Shown here piece by piece: positions 10,466-22,800 of a stretch of 64,000 nt of DNA (positions within the stretch are counted from its first letter, which is position 1; every line of letters starts with the position of its first letter). Both the position numbers and the translations under genes were made by a program. Source of the stretch: Raphanus sativus (lineage: Eukaryota; Streptophyta; Magnoliopsida; Brassicales; Brassicaceae); the NCBI RefSeq assembly GCF_000801105.2, contig NC_079515.1, forward strand, positions 10,602,001 to 10,666,000, given 5' to 3'. Under the pieces are notes generated by a model. The model did no database searches, was not told the DNA's origin, and saw only the letters and a list, made by a program, of their open reading frames with translations.

Positions 10466-11030
10466 TCACGATGAAGAAGATGAAATCTAGCTAAGGGTTT
10501 AGAGTAAGAAACAGAGAACAATACTCTGTTTTTCTCTTTTTAAATTGTAGTGTTATCTGTAACTTGCTGAGCAATCAACCAAGCTTATCATACAATCCTT
10601 CTCCAGTAACCACACAGTTTGCTTGAATATGCCAATCATGTTTTCTTGATACATAGTTCAGTAATACCTTTAGAATTACACATATTGATTTCTTATGCCA
10701 ATCTTTTTGTCTTCATAAATTAAAAGTTAATAAAATATCAGATTTTAGTAAGAAACGACCTCATCCACAAGAAGAAATGGATTAAACCTTGTAAAGCTAC
10801 ATAATTTCTTTTTTTTTGCTTTCACAGTTTCCTTAATCTTACAATAGTTAGTCCAAATTAGATGGTCCCATAAATCCAAAAATTATTCAACTTTATGGAA
10901 AATTCCAACGAAAAAAGAAAATATATAAACTCAAACAGGATTAGGAACACATAATAAAACGTAACTCGGGTAGTATTAGGATAAGTGCAGAAACAGAATA
11001 AAAGGAAATAAGCAAAGAGCCCTACACCAG

Positions 11031-11038
11031 TATAAATA
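11031..11038 (+). promoter_or_regulatory. TATA box, SIN3-like copy 2
   Basis: TATAAATA, 109 bp before the ATG at 11140, at the position equivalent to copy 1. It suggests the promoter could still work although the coding frame is broken. Confidence 0.5.
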
Positions 11039-11139
11039 CATCACTCGTTACCAACCCCCTCTTCATTCGTTCAATTCATCATATAAACTCAAAGCCGCTC
11101 ATCCATAGTAGAGACAAGAAAGCAACAACAACAACAATC

Positions 11140-12099
11140 ATGAGAAACGACAGCAAGAAGAGACCACGTAAGAGGAGTCAGGAAACACCGTCAACAGACT
11201 TGTTTTTTCAAACGGTGAATGATCATTCGGATGAAGAGACTCAAAGAATCGTTGAGTTTATGAGGAAACTGAAACAGGCCGATGATGAAACATGCATCTT
11301 CAATCGATTCTGCTGCGCTATTCAGTGTTATCGATCTGGTTTTAAAACCTACAGCACTCTCAAAAAACATCTCGTTTCGATTCTCCGTGATCACAAAGGT
11401 TTACTCGAAGAGTTCCATCAGCTTATGTCGGGTTTTGCTTCTCGTGTAATACGAAACAACGAGAAGAAAGAGAACGCGGAATCAAACGTGGAACGTAAGG
11501 AAGAGTTCTTGAAGAAAATCAAACCCCTTGGCAAGAGTGTGTACTAAGCGTTTATAATTGCGTTAGCGTTTTCAGCTGATATCGAGACGACTCTGATGGA
11601 ACAACTCGACGAGATTCTACGCGACCACACGACTCTAAAAGAAGAGTTTGAAACGTTGTTAGGTTATTCCCGTCTACCCAAACGCAAACGCAGACGCGAA
11701 GAAAGCGTGGAGGTCACGCCATCGTATCAGATTAGACCTGAAGCTGAAGTGGGATCTTCCTCTAATGAGGTTTTAAACGAGAAAATGAGTAACCTCGAGG
11801 ACAAACTTATGAAGGAGGACATGCTCATGCATGACCTAGCTGCGGTTATTAGGTTTGGTAAGGATGCTTTGAAAGACCCCAAGCTCTCTGAGAAGCCTCC
11901 ACCAGGATTTAACAGAGTCTTGGATTGGTTTTGCGGAGGTAAGGAAGTGCCACAAAGATATAAGACACATCCGAAGCTTGCGGCAACATATATCTTACCG
12001 ATAATGCAGACTACGCTAGAGGAGATGACAAGGACGAAAACAATTAGAGCGATAAGTGTCTATAAGCGTGCGAGTCAGAACTGTAATGTTAGGTACTGA
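11140..12099 (+). pseudogene. SIN3-like copy 2, single nonsense codon
   Basis: Aligns with the gene at 8530 over its full length. The frame reads 135 codons to a TAA at 11545-11547, where copy 1 has AAA (Lys) after ESVY. Reading continues in the same frame from 11548 to a TAC-TGA end at 12099 with no other stop. A 3-base insertion after ADIET is in frame. The segment of copy 1 between VLND and NNLEDK (about 30 residues) is reduced to a few residues (NEKMS). The first PAH-like repeat is whole, the second is cut off by the stop. It may express a 135-residue single-PAH product or be a pseudogene; one base decides. Confidence 0.75.
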
Positions 12100-12330
12100 A
12101 GAGAGGTTTTTATATCAGATATGTTTTAGTAGAGCCTCCCAGGTTTCATGTATAATTAATATTTCAAAACTGTGAGTGATTTTATCAGTGTAGCTTTATT
12201 TTTGTTATGGGAGTATTAATATCAACACTTCTTCATGGAGAGAAAGACCAATTGATGACAGTTTACAAACTTACTTGCCACAGAGTCCATCTTTTGTATC
12301 GAACTATTGGGCCTTGTTGTTAATACAATC

Positions 12331-14201
12331 AACGATTTCTTGGCACTGAAAAAGCCTCTCTGCTATAGTCTTCTTGACATAAATCACGATTAACTTTTTT
12401 AGACTTCAGGGTATAAAATTTCCTAAGAAAATATGGTTTTATGGCTAAATATGAATAAATATTTATATTAACGATGATGGGATGGTCATAATTAATATTT
12501 TATGAAAATATAAATTCTTTTATTAATTTTTTAAAAAATTTTAAATCTGATTTTAAAGTTGAATCTGATATATATATATATATATTGATATTTATTTTAT
12601 TTTAATTAATTTTTTTTTAAAAATATAATATCCTATCATATGGTGAAACATTTCTTTTACCAAATGGTGAAACATATTAAAATTGATATTTCCACAGTAG
12701 ATATTTTTTTGGAGGAATGTAAAATTTAGGATTCTAATAAATATATAAATAGATACTAAATAAAAATTTTAATAGTTTGAAAAATAATTTCGATTTTCAA
12801 AGGGAAATTTTGGAAAAAATTCGAAAAAACCGAGAAAAAATAATTTTATTAAAGTTTGAATTTCAAAAAAGTATAATTCAAAAAACATAAAAAATATATT
12901 TTTATTTTATTTTTAGTAATGAAGACTTTGTTGAACAAACAAAAGAATTGTGTTCGTATATGCCGGCAAAACACCTAGTTATTTTGTATTTAAAGATGAA
13001 AGTTTACTATAATTTTTGTGAAAACTTAAATGTTTTAAAATGGTGAAAATAGCATCTACTCTCCCTTTTTCTCATACACGACGGTTTAAAACTATGCACA
13101 TATTAAAAAAATATTTAATTTCTTACTGTTTCAAAATAAAAGAAATCATCATTAACTAGATAATGGTCCGCACACTTGTGCGGACAAATGTAATTCTAAT
13201 TATTTTTTTAAAAAGTTAATTTAATTAGTTCAAATAGTTTCAAATATTAAATTAATCAGAAGATATAATTTACATTTTAATTATAATGAAATATAGAAAA
13301 TGGTTTGGTACCTACAAAAGTTTTTATTTATTCTATCACTAAATCACACATGTAAAGAATAACATCATCATTGTAACTAGATAAAAATTTATTAATATTT
13401 TAAAATAACATAAAAGATAAATCTACAAAACCTATGAAATCAAACCCTTTTTCATCGAGATCTTATTTGCATTTTATATGATTTTCCTTTTCAGCGATGA
13501 TGACATTATTAAAAAAAATATAATAATTAAAAATATACTTTTATTTAACTAAAATTTTACAAACTAAAATAATAAACTATACATGTACTGGATTTTTAAT
13601 TGTTTTAACAGTGAGATATTGTATTTTTTGGACTCATATTTTGATTGGTAAGATAATTCATCATAAAGGAAAATTATTGCTAAAATTTGATAATACTTGT
13701 AAATAATAACGATTCCTTAAGATAATGAAAATATTTATTAAATAATCACGGAAAATGTTCTAAAACTAACAATTCAAAAGTTATTTACTAAAACTAATGA
13801 CTCAATTTAAATCATGGAATATAAAAAACAAGCTTCTAAAAAATAAAACATGGCAAATAAATAAAATAGCTTAACATCATAAAGAACAAGACAAGTAGGT
13901 AAAAATAAAATTACCACCTGAAATTATTTTAAAATATGATAATAAATAAAATTATCAATTAAAATCATTAAGAACATGAGAAATAAATAAATAACATAAA
14001 TTATGGAGAATATGATAAATAAAAATAAATCATTAAAAATAAAAAAATAAGTAAATTAATAAAATTATTGAAAATATGACAAATAAAAAATAAACAATGA
14101 TAAATAAGCAAAATCAGCTAACAATATGGAGAAGTTGACAAGTATGTAAAATCACTTCATAAATAATAGCGTAGATTATTTACTAATAACAACACAAACG
14201 A
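12331..14201. mobile_element. AT-rich Helitron debris with two back-to-back 3' ends
   Basis: No gene seen. Two Helitron 3' termini are recognisable. On the plus strand GCCGGCAAAACACCTAG ends at 12978, followed by T. On the minus strand a perfect hairpin GTCCGCACAAGTGTGCGGAC followed by CATTATCTAG ends at 13156. Their 5' ends could not be placed. The rest is low-complexity AT sequence with a (TA)n run near 12570. Confidence 0.55.
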
Positions 14202-15952
14202 TCTTATTATATAAAGCTTGGTTCTTCAAAGTTACTAATTAACATGATTGCGAATGTGTTAATAAATATTTAAGATTATGACACGTGTCAATAAATATTT
14301 AAGATTATGACATGTGTCAAAAATATGATACAATATTTTGTTTAGAATATAAAAGAAATTTTTAAAAAGAAAATTTTCATTACAAAATAGTATTTTAAGG
14401 TTCTCTTTATATTAATTTTATAAAAGGAAAATTACTATTCTCTAGAGAATTTTAGAAAAGAAAAATTACTATTACATAATCTCTTAGAATTATATATTGT
14501 TAAAATATTTTGATTGTAATTGTTTTTCATTCTGAACAAAAAAATTGTGAAGTGCTATTTGAAAGTAATTTTTTTAATTTTTTACAAAAAAAATTATTTT
14601 CTTAAAGATACTAAGGAAAGAGAATTATAAAGATAAATATTAAATTTAAAAAAAATATTAAACAAAAACGAATTATAAAATCCTACAAGTACAATAAATC
14701 TTATTATATAAAGTTTGGTTCTTCAAACTTACTAATTAACATGATCATGACACTTGAAATTTTTATATTTAAGATTGTGACATGTTTTATAAAATAATAA
14801 CAAAAGATGTTTAAAATTATAATTAAAGATATTATTTATAGTAATTTTCTATTTTTAAATCCTAAACAAAAGATAATTGCAAAATATTATAGTAATTTCC
14901 TTTTAATATTGTGACATGTGTTAAAATATATAATAATTAAAAATAATTTTCAAATTTTTAAATCCTAAACAAAAGATAATTGCAAAATACTATTTGATAG
15001 TAATTTTCCTTTTAATATTGTGACATATGTTAAAATATATAATGATTAAAAATATATATATACTAATATATAAGATAATAAAAACGACTTTTATAAAACA
15101 GTAACTGAAAAATATATTTAATAGTATAAAATAATAATTTAAAAATTGTTTCGTAGTAATTTTTATAGAAATTTTCCTTTTTAAAATATCATACACAAAA
15201 AAGATCTGAAAGTATTTTATTTAATACTAATTTCCTTTACTAAAATCCAAAGAATATATAATTGTAAAACATTATATTGAGTTTGGTTCTTCAAAGTTGT
15301 TAATTAATATGATTAAATATATATAGTGAGAATTATTAAATTGATAAAACATTATGATAAAAATATATATATTGATAATTTTTTTTTCTGAAATTCTAAA
15401 GAAAAGTTAACTATAATAGGTTATATGACCGATTTTCCTTTTCTAAAATTTTAAACCAAAAAGGTAAAATAGTATTTAATATTATTTTTATTTTTAATTG
15501 TAAATAAAAAGAAGATTTATAAAATAGAATGTTTTCCTTTTTAAAATGTCCTAGCAAAATAAACTTTTAAAAACTTATTTAGTAAAGCATCAAGTTAGTA
15601 CATAAGAATGTGTATAATGTTGTCATTGACTAGATTGATGTATTTGACTTACATTTCATTTTACTTTTCGTTCAATTTCTTATTTTGAATTGTGTTGAGT
15701 TAAAACGTTTAAGTATAGTATATTATTTAATCTTAACTACAAAGTTTATAATATTCATCTATGCACTATGATTATAAAATATAAATATTAACTTGAATTT
15801 ATGTGTGAAAACGAGGTTTTAATTATAAAATAAATCTCACACAGTATAGGTAAAAAAATCATAAAACTATAATAATAATTATTATTTTATGTTTTCGTAT
15901 TAAACTAAAACATTAAATAAAATCCGTTGCAACGCAACGGGCTCATATCTTG
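14202..15952 (+). mobile_element. Helitron cluster with repeated 5' ends
   Basis: A Helitron-like 5' end TCTTATTATATAAAGCTTGG preceded by A starts at 14202. Near-copies start at 14699 (AAAGTTTGGTTCTTCAAACT) and near 15265, each followed by ACTAATTAACATGAT or a variant. A hairpin CCGTTGC-AAC-GCAACGG (15924-15940) followed by GCTCATATCTTG marks a 3' end near 15952; the terminal CTTG departs from CTRR by one base. Several related elements have inserted into or duplicated within one another. No coding content. Confidence 0.55.
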
Positions 15953-17269
15953 TAATGAAATAAAATGTATGATATCATTAGTCACATAACATTAACTTTA
16001 ACCGAATAAATTCTTATAGAAAATTGAAAAATAATATAATTTGAAACAATTTTTTTTCAAAAATATCATGTACTAAAAAGCCCAACTCTATTGGGATCAG
16101 ACTGGACTTTCGAATATAGGTCCAAAACTTTTGGGCCATGTCGGAACAGCCTGAGTGATAATCGTTTTTCACAACAATCTATACTATTATTTGCGAAGTA
16201 AATTTTCGCAACGGAGTTCCCACGTTAAAAATTAGAGCGGTTAATATCGATACTGTCCTTAATGGATTTGTATATAATAATTATTTTAAAATAATATAAT
16301 AACATATATCTACATTAGTATATATTTATTTTGGTTTCTTTATTGACGATCATCTCACTCAGGTTTTCTATATAAGTTTTATTATTTAAGGTTCCCGTAC
16401 AATTATTATGACTATCTTTGGCTAATAAGTAAGATGGAGGAAGAAGAGGTATTAGACTGACAATAAAAAGAAAAAGCACTACAACAAATATGGGCATTGA
16501 TAGCAGACGATTAGCGCTATGTTAGTATTTTTATAGCGTTTTCATAAATGCTATTACAGCCGACGCTATAATAGGATGGTAGGATATGATAGCGTTTTTA
16601 CCAGACGCTATAATAGGATAACATATAATAGCGTATTGTTAAATGCTGTTTTATATTTATTAATGACACATGAACCATGCTATATTAAACTATATAATAG
16701 TAGATATACTTTGCTATAAATAATTCATTTGTAGCTATATGTCATTGCTATGATTCATGTTATACTAGCTCATTTTTGGTGCGCTTTATTTTATGTTTTA
16801 TAGCACTGATATTGAGTTGTATATATTGAGTTGTAGCTTATATTATTCGCGTTCAGTGAGTCTTCTATAACTTAAAATTATACCATATGCTGATCATATG
16901 AACCACTGCAATTGCAAAATAGTAACCTGTAATGAAGATGAAATTGTATTCCATAATAAAAAATATAATATCCCACACAACATTTTTGTCATAATTCCAA
17001 AGGAGATACAATTTAAAGTTACAAATCTCAAAAGAAGAACACAAGTCTCATTTGCAAAGAAAAAAAAGAGAAGATGATACAGTTCTTACTCCACATCAAA
17101 TGATCCGTTCTTAGCACCCTTTCTTACGTTGCAGCAAGATTTCTGTAGACACCGACAGTACTCCACCCCACCCGTAGCAGCAGGCATTCTTACTTCGTAA
17201 CATATGAGAGAACACCGTCAGCACTAAGCTCAGAATCTAGCCCCTGAACACGAGGACTTAGTGAATTTG

Positions 17270-17720
17270 TAGCAAGTTAGAAACCTACATAAACCGCAAA
17301 CAAGAAAGCAAGACGAACACTAAAGATTAATATATCAACGAGGACTTCGTTGCTGTTTCTGGTTTCCACAGTCGTAATCAAAAGTGATTCATCCTTGGAA
17401 GAAGTCTCGACATCTGCGAAAGAGAACACACATTTACATGAAAAGAAAAAAGAAGCTAAAACAAGAAGAAGAAGGAGAGAAAATAAATTTAAAGTTTGAA
17501 CCTGATGGTGTTGCACAAACTGCGACGAACTGTTTATTCATTGCACTGTAGAAGTGTAAAGTATAAATATCAATTAAATCAAGGAAGAAACTAGAGTTGG
17601 AGAGTAAAACAATTAAAAGGAAACAGTCCAAACAATTCAGCAAACACAACAATGGTCTCTTTTTATTTTCGAGCAAGCTAATGCTTAAACTCTATGTTAC
17701 AAACTTGGGGAAGATTTGTT
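17270..17720 (-). other. Exon-like sequence of unknown origin inside the CACTA element
   Basis: A minus-strand piece reads DVETSSKDESLLITTVETRN after a TTTCGCAG acceptor-like sequence. It could be the last part of the captured RBM48-like gene, since it follows it in the same orientation, but I do not recognise it firmly. Confidence 0.35.
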
Positions 17721-18140
17721 TACCTTGTTGAGTTTCTCCCTCACAGTTTTAACCGTTTGTGGTGAGAAATTATCCTTTTGGGTCAAAGCTGGTTTTGTGA
17801 CTTGTGAGACGCTGCTCTTGGCTTTCTGAGCTGTTCACAAGATAAAACATATAGAGTTGTCAATCGTCTAAAAAGTTTAGTATACCACAAAACACACTTT
17901 ACTAGTACAATTCCTAACTAATGATTGATAAAAAACCTTTCTTTCTGTTTTTTTTGTAAGAAGACTACCTGAGGTGGGAAAGCAAAAAAGCTTACGGTTG
18001 GATATTGAAAGCACTTCTTTCCTCCTTGTTTCCAACTTATCCTTGGTGTCACTGAGGCTCTCGAACTCGGGAGCATATGAAATCTGGAGCCGATTTCCCA
18101 AGAAAACTGAGTCATCTAACTTCCTCTTTGCAAATCTATC
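17720..18140 (-). pseudogene. RBM48: RBM48-like exons captured in CACTA element
   Basis: Minus-strand frame with RFAKRKLDDSVFLGNRLQIS then YAPEFESLSDTKDKLETRRK (about 18135-17990), the conserved end of the RRM-like domain of RBM48, a factor of minor-intron splicing. A good donor (ACC|GTAAGC) follows at about 17993. After an intron an acceptor opens an exon ending QTVKTVREKLNK with an AAG|GTAAAC donor at about 17724, which I read as the RBM48 C-terminal region. The N-terminal RRM half is not present. Introns are kept, so capture was at the DNA level. The identification rests on motif recall. Confidence 0.7.
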
Positions 18141-18359
18141 AAACAGAACCATACCATTAACCAACAAACTATTCCTCTTGGGACCAAAAGTAGAGACAAT
18201 ATATAGTTAGACAGGTTTAGCCTCAGAACCGAGAGTATAACACTCATGCAGGCAGACATCTTCTGTCTTTGAAAAATTTCACACAATTTTAATACTCAAC
18301 TCATGAGTAAAAGAGAAGAGTATACTAGAATGCAGCGACAAGATAGCATCAGGATCATA

Positions 18360-18962
18360 AACGTGGCTTTACACAAGGCTTTGATGAGAACGTTAAACGT
18401 GGAGACATCTGGTTTAATCCCCCAGACGCTCATCTGGTCGTGAGCACTCTCAACGAGTCTCAGATTGTTGCCGTCGACGAGGACGTTCAGGATCCGGTTG
18501 TAGAAATGTGTATCGGGTTTTAACCCAAACTCATCAATCATCCAGTGAACAGTGACGAGAATCTCGTCGTGCGAGTCGAATTTGAGCGTAACTCTCTAGC
18601 AAAATCAAGAATTGAGAAGTACCCATTTCGCAGGAGGAGGTCTTCTTCATGTCGGATAGGATCTTCTTCATCGAATCGAAGGAGCCGGAGCGGCCTAGCC
18701 GGAGAAGGATCTCGTCGTAGAGAGCAGGGTCAGGGGAGAAGTTGGGGTGCTTGGAGGCGGAATTGAAGAGGCGGAGGGCGGAGGAGTCGTCGGGATGGCT
18801 ACGGAGGAAGTCGAGGAGGTTGATGGCGGTAGAGGAGAGAGCGGCGGAGTGAGGGGAAGCGAAGGAGACGGTGGAGGGAGGAGTGGGTTTGAGAGAGAAG
18901 TAGAGACGGTGGAGGGAGGAGGGGGAAGAGAGGCCTCCGAGACCGGTTACGGCTACCGGCAC
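18360..18962 (-). pseudogene. MEE40: N-terminal fragment of a MEE40-type PPR gene captured in CACTA element
   Basis: From ATG at 18962 the minus strand encodes an organelle-targeting-like N-terminus (MPVAVTGLGGLSSPSSLHRL), then FLRSHPDDSSALRLFNSASK and ALYDEILLRLGRSGSFDSMK. After a frameshift near 18540 it continues MIDEFGLKPDTHFYNRILNV and SVWGIKPDVSTFNVLIKALC. This matches the first part of the large P-class pentatricopeptide protein I know as MEE40 (At3g53700). Similarity ends after IKALCKA, so only about 200 of over 700 residues are present. Its orientation is the same as the RBM48-like piece, so a chimeric transcript is possible. Confidence 0.75.
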
Positions 18963-19605
18963 CGGGGGAGATCCGTCGTACTTAGGGTTTGGTTTCTATC
19001 GAGAGCTTTTTTCCCAGATGTTTGAAGGTAAAAGTGTATTGGTCTTGGTTGTCTCTTTTTTTTTCAAGTCTCGTGGTGATACTGATTTTTTTTTTCCATT
19101 TAACCTAAGTAAAGAAATTATTATCTTAACGAGGGAATATATTTGGCGCTCGTGTAATTTTCATTCAAGTATAGCGGTATTATTGATTTTCCCTTCCCAC
19201 TCTCAAAGTTTTTCACAACAACATTAATAAAATGCTATTAATGTTAACCAGATTCTTTTTTTGGTCTTTCATGGCACTTACGAAAATCGTGCTATCATAT
19301 TCTGCTATTAATACCACTTTTTCTTGTAGTGAAGGAAACAATCAGTTTCTTTTTTTCTGAAAGAGCATCGTTTGATCAACTTTGTGTCATCTCTTGCTTA
19401 AGTTATTTTCTCGAAAAAGGTCTCTTGCTTAAGTTATTATATGTTTGTTTGCAAATTGTACGTAGTTCATGCATTCTATTTCTTATTTTTTGTTTACATA
19501 TTCATAGCACAAAAAGGGGTTTTCTTTATTGACAATCATCTCACTCAGTTTTCTTTTTCATTATTTTAGGTTATCGTAAAATTTATGTATTACTATAATT
19601 CTGGG

Positions 19606-20292
19606 TAGGGGTGGACACTTTACCCGATATCCGAAGCCGCACCCGAACCCGATCCAGAAAACCCGAACCGAAATCCGAACCGAAATAACAAAATACCGGA
19701 ATGGGTATTGATTTAGGAGAGATTGGATATCCGAACCCGAACTGGTAATACCCGAACCCGAATGGATATCCGAAGATAACCGAACATATATATACTTATC
19801 TTTATATTTCTAATTTCCATCTCTCATTTTATTTAAAATATTTATATTGATGTCACACATACTTTAAAATTATATAATATACATATAATTATGGAGAAAA
19901 ATGATTTGATATTCACTTTAAGTGAATATCAAACTTTTTGTTTCATGTATTAACAAAAGTTACATCCAATTTCTTAAAATAATAGTCAAATGAATGTCTA
20001 TTTTTTTTTGAAATTTACCTCTAAATCTATTAATAATTCAATCTATTAAAAAGATAAAAAGTCAGTTAATCGAAAACTAAAATTTTAAATACAAGAAACC
20101 TAAAAATGAATTTTTTTTTTAAAATCTAAATATCCGAACCCGACCCGAAATAACCGAACCCAAACCAAAAATACCCGAACCCGACCCGAAGTTCCGAAAT
20201 ACCCGGATGGATTTTATACTCCTATACCAAAATACCCGAAAATCCGAAATACCCGATCCGAACCCGAACGGGTATCCGAACGCCCACCCCTA
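19606..20292. mobile_element. hAT-type CCGAACCCGAA element, perfect 8-bp TSD
   Basis: Ends TAGGGGTGGAC and CGCCCACCCCTA (inverted), flanked by ATTCTGGG at 19598-19605 and 20293-20300. Same family as 944-1598: ends rich in CCGAACCCGAA, AT-rich core, no coding capacity. 687 bp. Confidence 0.9.
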
Positions 20293-20319
20293 ATTCTGGG
20301 TAATAAGTAAGATGGAGAC

Positions 20320-21048
20320 CAGGGGCGGAGGCAGGTAAAGGGTAGGGGGTCAGCTGACCCCAGTCAATTTTAATTATCAACAATGATTTTCATTAATGTT
20401 TAGTATTGACCCCAGTCAAAAATTTCTCCTGACTCCTACGTATTTGAAGCTTACTTTAATCTAACTGAAAGTATTTGTATTTGATCATTATATCCATGTT
20501 AGTGGTATAGATAACACAAATAAGCTTGCAAAAGTAATAAAAACGTGTTTTTTCTCTATATCTTATACATAATTATCATGTTATTAAAATTTAATATACA
20601 AATATATACAAGTTTCGATTGTATTGGAAATTTTAAGAAGTTTCTTGTTTTCATAATAGAAATGTAAATGTTTGTAGTTAACTTTTTTTCTTTCTATACA
20701 TAATTTAAATAAAGTAATACTATTTTTACGTATTCTCTACACATACTAAAACAACTACCAATTGTGTTGATCTTTGATACACTAAGTAAAAACTGGTCAA
20801 TTTCATCACTTATACAAAAGTCACTATTTAATAGTTAGTCAGATTAATTAAATTATAATTATAATATTTTCTAGAGATGTTTAATTTTTCACTAATAGTC
20901 AATATTTTAAAGAAATATATAATTAATTTATTTTCAAAAAATATTTTTAGAGTACATATAATAATTTATTAAATTTATATAATATAACTTATATTTAATA
21001 ATAAAATATTATTGACCCCGATAAAAAATATTTCTGGCTCCGTCACTG
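20320..21048. mobile_element. Second hAT family, CAGGGGCGGAGGCAGG ends, perfect 8-bp TSD
   Basis: Left end CAGGGGCGGAGGCAGG; right end CTGGCTCCGTCACTG, a near inverse. Flanks ATGGAGAC at 20312-20319 and 21049-21056 are identical 8-bp duplications. This TIR type is common among plant hAT elements. The interior is AT-rich without a transposase. It lies only 27 bp from the previous hAT element. Confidence 0.9.
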
Positions 21049-21960
21049 ATGGAGACAGTTACAGAAGAAAAAAAAAAATAGGATGGAGGAAGAAGTGGTA
21101 TTAAAAGACAATAGAAAGAAGAAAGGATACGACTAATAAGATGAAAGTAACTATCTAATCGTTTGATCAACTTTGTGTCATCTCTTTCTTAGATTATGTT
21201 TAAAGGTATAATTTATGTGCTGTATTATGTTTTCCATTTTTTTGCATCTTCATGGCACAAAAAAGAAAAGATAAAGAAAAAAGATTTTGGATTTTATTGA
21301 AATCATGATGCTGAATAATAAGATTAATTCATTCTATATTCGATTATTAAACATAATAAACAATTAAGCAAGATTATGTCCTTTTTCAAAAAAGAAAAAA
21401 ATTAACCAAGATTTGGGTGGTTTTGACATATTAATAATATTTAAAATAAGATAATTCGTATATATTGTGTTGTTATCTTAAAATAATTCTTATAATAATT
21501 TGTTCACGCTCACATTTAAATTTAGAGCGTTGAAAAATCTTTATTATTCTTAATAAATAATTAAGTTATATTTGTTAATATATAATTACCCATAAATTAA
21601 AAAATCATTAGTTTGGTCTATATTATATTATCTAAAATATTTTACTTCATATATTTAAAAAATAAATATAATTTATGTATATATGGATAATTTAAATTTA
21701 TTTTATGTAACAAAAGATAATTTATTAAAATAAAAGATATTGAATACAAAAATTAATATTTAGTTAATTATTAAATATTTCAAAAACGTGAGAATAATTT
21801 TATTCTAAAGTTTTTGAATTTATAGTGTAGTTATTATAATTGTTTTAAAACTATTAAGCCCGCAAGTGCGGGTAAAATACACTTAGAGTGGTTAATATCA
21901 ATATTACACTTAATGAATAAAATATATAATTAAGATTAAAATTAAAATTAAAATTAATAA

Positions 21961-22800
21961 TAGTAAGATTTATCCAAAATCTAAAAATATTTTAAAATAT
22001 AAATATAATTCCTATATGTATGTTGTGTTGTTATCTGAATTTCTTTAAATATAAAGTTGAAAACATAAATATAAATTTGAAAACATAAAGTATATAACTA
22101 AATATTAATCAAATAAAATTCTTAATTTATATAATTGAAAAGAGAATATTAAGTGACTTAAAATATATAATTAAGCTAAAAATGAAAAGGAAAACTATTT
22201 TTTTGATTAACAATTGATTAAAATTAACGATAGTAAGATTTATCCAAAATCTAAAAATATTTTAAAATATAAATATAATTGATATATGTATGTTGTGTTG
22301 TTATCTGAATTTTTTTAAAATATAAAGTTGAAAACATAAAGTATATAACTAAATATTAATCAAATAAAATTCTTAATTTTAAATAATTGAAAAAAGAATA
22401 TTAAGTGACTTAAAATATATAATTAAGCTAAAAATAAAAACGAAAATAAATTTATTTGATTAGTAATTGATTAAAATTATTAATAGTAAGATTTATCCAA
22501 AATCTAAAAAATGAATTTCATTAATTTGATTCTCATTATTATCTAAAAAGTTATATATTATGTGATCCAAAAATAATATTAATTTTATATAACTGAAAAA
22601 GAACAATTAGTTTACATTTCTATTTTAAAAACAATTTTCCTTCTCTCATGGTAAAATTTGAAGCATTTAAAATTTTCATTACTCTTAATAAATAATTAGA
22701 TTAGATTTTTTAATATAAAATTATTCACAAATTAAAAATGAATTTCATTAATTTGATTCTCATCATTATCTAAAAAATTATATATTATGTGATCCAAAAT
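21961..22800 (+). repeat. AT-rich direct repeats, units of about 230-270 bp
   Basis: TAGTAAGATTTATCCAAAAT starts at 21961, 22231 and 22484, the first two followed by long near-identical stretches (GTTGTGTTGTTATCTGAAT, ATTAAGTGACTTAAAATATA). A second motif, GAATTTCATTAATTTGATTC, occurs near 22508 and 22740. These look like internal duplications in Helitron sequence. No gene. Confidence 0.7.

Larger units (their letters stand above)
10696..12330 (+). repeat. Tandem duplication, copy 2
   Basis: Diverged duplicate of 8037-9830, starting at CTTCATAAATTAAAAGTTAA and ending after CTTACTTGCCACAGAGTCCA. Internal differences include small indels in the leader (an extra ACAACA run before the ATG) and in the coding region. 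Confidence 0.85.
16477..19331. mobile_element. CACTA transposon carrying host gene fragments (Pack-CACTA)
   Basis: Left end CACTACAACAAATATGGGCA; right end, read inward on the other strand, CACTACAAGAAAAAGTGGTA. Both then reach the shared word TAGCAG, and a 3-bp target duplication AAG lies at 16474-16476 and 19332-19334. These are the CACTA (En/Spm) hallmarks. The left subterminal region repeats motifs such as TATAGCGTTTT and AGACGCTATAATAGGAT. The 2,855-bp interior shows no transposase; it carries minus-strand exons resembling RBM48 and the start of a MEE40-type PPR gene. The host sequence on either side matches the uninterrupted second copy of the host unit at 19519-21275, confirming an insertion. 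Confidence 0.9.
19519..21275 (+). repeat. Second copy of the host unit disrupted by the CACTA element
   Basis: TTTCTTTATTGAC(A/G)ATCATCTC, TAATAAGTAAGATGGAG and TTTGATCAACTTTGTGTCAT occur in the same order as at 16324-16476 plus 19335-19518. This copy lacks the CACTA insertion but contains two hAT-type insertions (19606-20292 and 20320-21048). It is a tandem duplication of roughly 350-400 bp whose two copies took different transposons. Confidence 0.75.
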
